Notes under the pieces: model-generated
Seen by the model: only the letters and a program-made list of their open reading frames with translations
What the model was told of the DNA's origin: nothing
Database searches by the model: none
In this document: positions 7,928-9,634 of the stretch, piece by piece
Layout of the letters: each line of letters opens with the position of its first letter
Numbering within the stretch: the stretch's first letter is position 1
From: Gammaproteobacteria bacterium
GTDB taxonomy: Bacteria; Pseudomonadota; Gammaproteobacteria; Steroidobacterales; Steroidobacteraceae
NCBI GenBank assembly: GCA_029857655.1
Contig: JAOUGR010000060.1
Location: 1 to 9,634 of the forward strand
DNA: 9,634 nt
Direction of reading: 5' to 3'
Position numbers and translations under genes: made by a program

Positions 7928-9634
7928 GTGACGCATCGCCAAAACCTGCAATTCCCGACCAAGGAAACCGCACTGCGCGAGGACGTGCATGCGCTGGGCT
8001 CGCTCGTCGGTGAAGTGCTGCGCGACCAGGGCGGGGAAGCCCTGCTGAAGCTCGTCGAAGACGACCGCGTCGCAGCGATAGCGCGCCGCGAGGGCGAACC
8101 CGAGGGGACGATCACGCTGGACATGCGGGCCGCCGACCGGCCTGCCCAGCAGGCCAGCGACCTGATCCGTGCCTTCAGCAAGTGGTTTGAGGTCGTCAAT
8201 CTTGCGGAGCGTGTGCACCGCGTGCGCCGCCGCCGCGAATACATGAATCGCAGCGACAAGCCGCAACCCGGCGGCATCGGCGACTGCATGTACCGTCTCA
8301 AGGCCGCCGGTCTCGACGGCGAGCAGGTGCTGGGCCTGTTGCGCGACGTGACGATCTATCCGGTGTTCACCGCGCACCCCACCGAGTCGGCGCGTCGCAC
8401 GATGTTGCGCAAGCAGCAGCAGATTGCGGATCTCATGATCTCGAGGCTCGATCCGTCGCTGTCGCCTGCCGAACGCCGCGCAGTCTGGGAGCGGATCCGG
8501 ATGGAAGTGACCTCGAGCTGGCAGACCGAGGTGCACCCGCGAGAACGACTGACGGTCGCTGACGAGCGCGAGCACGTGCTGTTCTACCTGGCCGAAGTGA
8601 TCTACCGCGTGGTGCCGGCGCTCTATGAGGAACTCGCGTTCTGGCTCGAGACCGTGTTCGGGCTGCCGCAGGACACCGGGCGAATGCCGCTTCTGCTGCG
8701 CTTCGGGACCTGGGTTGGCGGCGACATGGACGACAATTCGGAGGTCCATGCGAAATCGATACGGGAGACACTGCATCGCCACCAGCAACGCATCATCTCG
8801 GCCTACTACGAGGAATGCCGCATGTTGTCCGGCATGCTCTCGCAGAGCGCCAGCCGGGTCGACGTCAGCCGGGAACTTGAGCAGCGGATTGACGAATACG
8901 ACATCCTGCTGCCGAATGCGCGCCAGGCGACGCCGTCGCGGCACGACCGTATGCCCTACCGGATCTTCCTGTCGCAGGTCGCGGCGCGATTGCGGACGAC
9001 CTATGACGGCCTTCCGAACCACTACGAATCCGTCGAGCACTTCATCCGCGACATCGAGATCATCGCCGCGAGCCTGCGCTCAAATCACGGGCAGCATGCG
9101 GGGCTGTTCCCGGTCGAGCGCCTGCTGTGCCGAGCACGAACATTCGGATTTCATCTGGCGACGCTGGATGTGCGCCAGCACGCCTCGGTTCATCGTGAAG
9201 TCGTCCGTCAGGGACTCCATCTTGGGGACTGGAAGAAACGCAAGGTCGATGCCCGCCGCGCGGTGCTGCGCGAAGCCCTGACACGCGATCGCGGACCTGT
9301 CGGGCAATTCGACGCGGTCGGCCGGCGGACGCTGGCCGTGTTCGAGGCCATGATCCAGGGCCGTCACAAGTACGGCGATCGCGCAACCGGTGACTATATC
9401 GTCAGCGGAACCGAAGGCCCGGACGACGTCCTTTCGGTGCTGTTGCTGGCGCGCTGGGCCGATATCACGGATCGCAGCGTCGGTGAGGTCCCGCTCGATA
9501 TCACACCCGTCGTCGAGTCGACGGCCGCACTCGAGAGCGCCGGCGAAATCCTGCGGGAGCTGCTCACCGAGGAAACCTACCGGCGTCATCTTGCTGCGCG
9601 GGGCAACCTGCAAACAGTGCTGGTCGGCTACTCC
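7928..9634 (+). CDS. ppc: Phosphoenolpyruvate carboxylase, N-terminal part (cut by window end)
   Basis: PEP carboxylase adds bicarbonate to PEP to form oxaloacetate and replenishes the TCA cycle in the cytoplasm. The window holds 569 codons of a protein usually about 880-930 residues long; the reading frame is open to the last base. Family motifs appear in order: ALREDVHALGSLVGEVLRDQ near the N-terminus, the catalytic-His motif FTAHPTESARRT (His150), GTWVGGDMDDN at 260-270, LDVRQHASVH at 413-422, YIVSGTEGPDDVLSVLLLA at 490-508, and RGNLQTVLVGYS just at the edge, where SDSNKDGG-like residues normally follow. The third motif differs from the common GSWIGGDRDGNP. It starts at GTG 7928 with only a weak GAG at 7921-7923 as ribosome site. 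The ATG at 7903 is out of frame, and no better in-frame start precedes it. It is divergent from the receptor gene with 163 bases between. The family call is secure; the start is less so. Confidence 0.94.
   Translation, partial: MTHRQNLQFPTKETALREDVHALGSLVGEVLRDQGGEALLKLVEDDRVAAIARREGEPEGTITLDMRAADRPAQQASDLIRAFSKWFEVVNLAERVHRVRRRREYMNRSDKPQPGGIGDCMYRLKAAGLDGEQVLGLLRDVTIYPVFTAHPTESARRTMLRKQQQIADLMISRLDPSLSPAERRAVWERIRMEVTSSWQTEVHPRERLTVADEREHVLFYLAEVIYRVVPALYEELAFWLETVFGLPQDTGRMPLLLRFGTWVGGDMDDNSEVHAKSIRETLHRHQQRIISAYYEECRMLSGMLSQSASRVDVSRELEQRIDEYDILLPNARQATPSRHDRMPYRIFLSQVAARLRTTYDGLPNHYESVEHFIRDIEIIAASLRSNHGQHAGLFPVERLLCRARTFGFHLATLDVRQHASVHREVVRQGLHLGDWKKRKVDARRAVLREALTRDRGPVGQFDAVGRRTLAVFEAMIQGRHKYGDRATGDYIVSGTEGPDDVLSVLLLARWADITDRSVGEVPLDITPVVESTAALESAGEILRELLTEETYRRHLAARGNLQTVLVGYS

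Noticed and set aside
7765..8301. The upstream extension of the receptor frame by 179 codons.
   Set aside because: It overlaps ppc on the opposite strand, is Arg/Ser-rich without motifs, and would bury the signal peptide that begins at 7764.
7877..9040. A 387-codon minus-strand open frame opposite ppc.
   Set aside because: The plus strand encodes PEP carboxylase motifs in order over the whole interval; the antisense product has no recognisable feature.

Overview
The window is GC-rich, gene-dense bacterial DNA from a proteobacterium, most likely a gammaproteobacterium. The evidence is the overall gene content: ExbB/ExbD-type motors, a TonB-dependent receptor, cytochrome cd1 nitrite reductase, a SlyD-type isomerase with a His-rich tail, and a divergent proteobacterial-type PEP carboxylase. 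I infer the class from protein style only and would not name a genus. No rRNA, tRNA, CRISPR, insertion sequence or phage gene is visible, and no gene-free stretch exceeds about 165 bases.

Region 1 (46-2686, + strand) is a tight four-gene operon: an ExbB/TolQ-type channel subunit, two different ExbD/TolR-type subunits joined by ATGA stop-start overlaps, and a TonB-like membrane-anchored protein with a proline-rich segment and an AgmX/PglI-type C-terminal domain. Together they look like a proton-motive-force-driven envelope motor. The first ExbD has Asn where the channel aspartate is expected, while the second keeps Asp.

Region 2 (2687-4982, + strand) is nirS, the cytochrome cd1 nitrite reductase of denitrification. 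All heme ligands of the Pseudomonas aeruginosa enzyme are present at a constant offset, but an additional complete c-type cytochrome domain is fused at the N-terminus. The promoter region carries an FNR/DNR-like box and a GC-rich hairpin in the predicted leader. None of the usual nir maturation or electron-donor genes is nearby.

Region 3 (5049-5531, + strand) is a SlyD-type peptidyl-prolyl isomerase, separated from nirS by a perfect inverted repeat.

Region 4 (5557-7764, - strand) is a TonB-dependent outer-membrane receptor most like the heme/hemoglobin receptor family, convergent with slyD. Region 5 (7928 to window end, + strand) is the first 569 codons of ppc (PEP carboxylase), divergent from the receptor across a 163-bp intergenic region holding candidate promoters and a short palindrome.

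Possible links are that the ExbB/ExbD/TonB-like motor energises the receptor, and that heme or iron uptake supports the heme-rich nitrite reductase. Both are inferences from proximity. The most unusual points are the diheme-c/d1 NirS fusion standing alone and the asymmetric ExbD pair.
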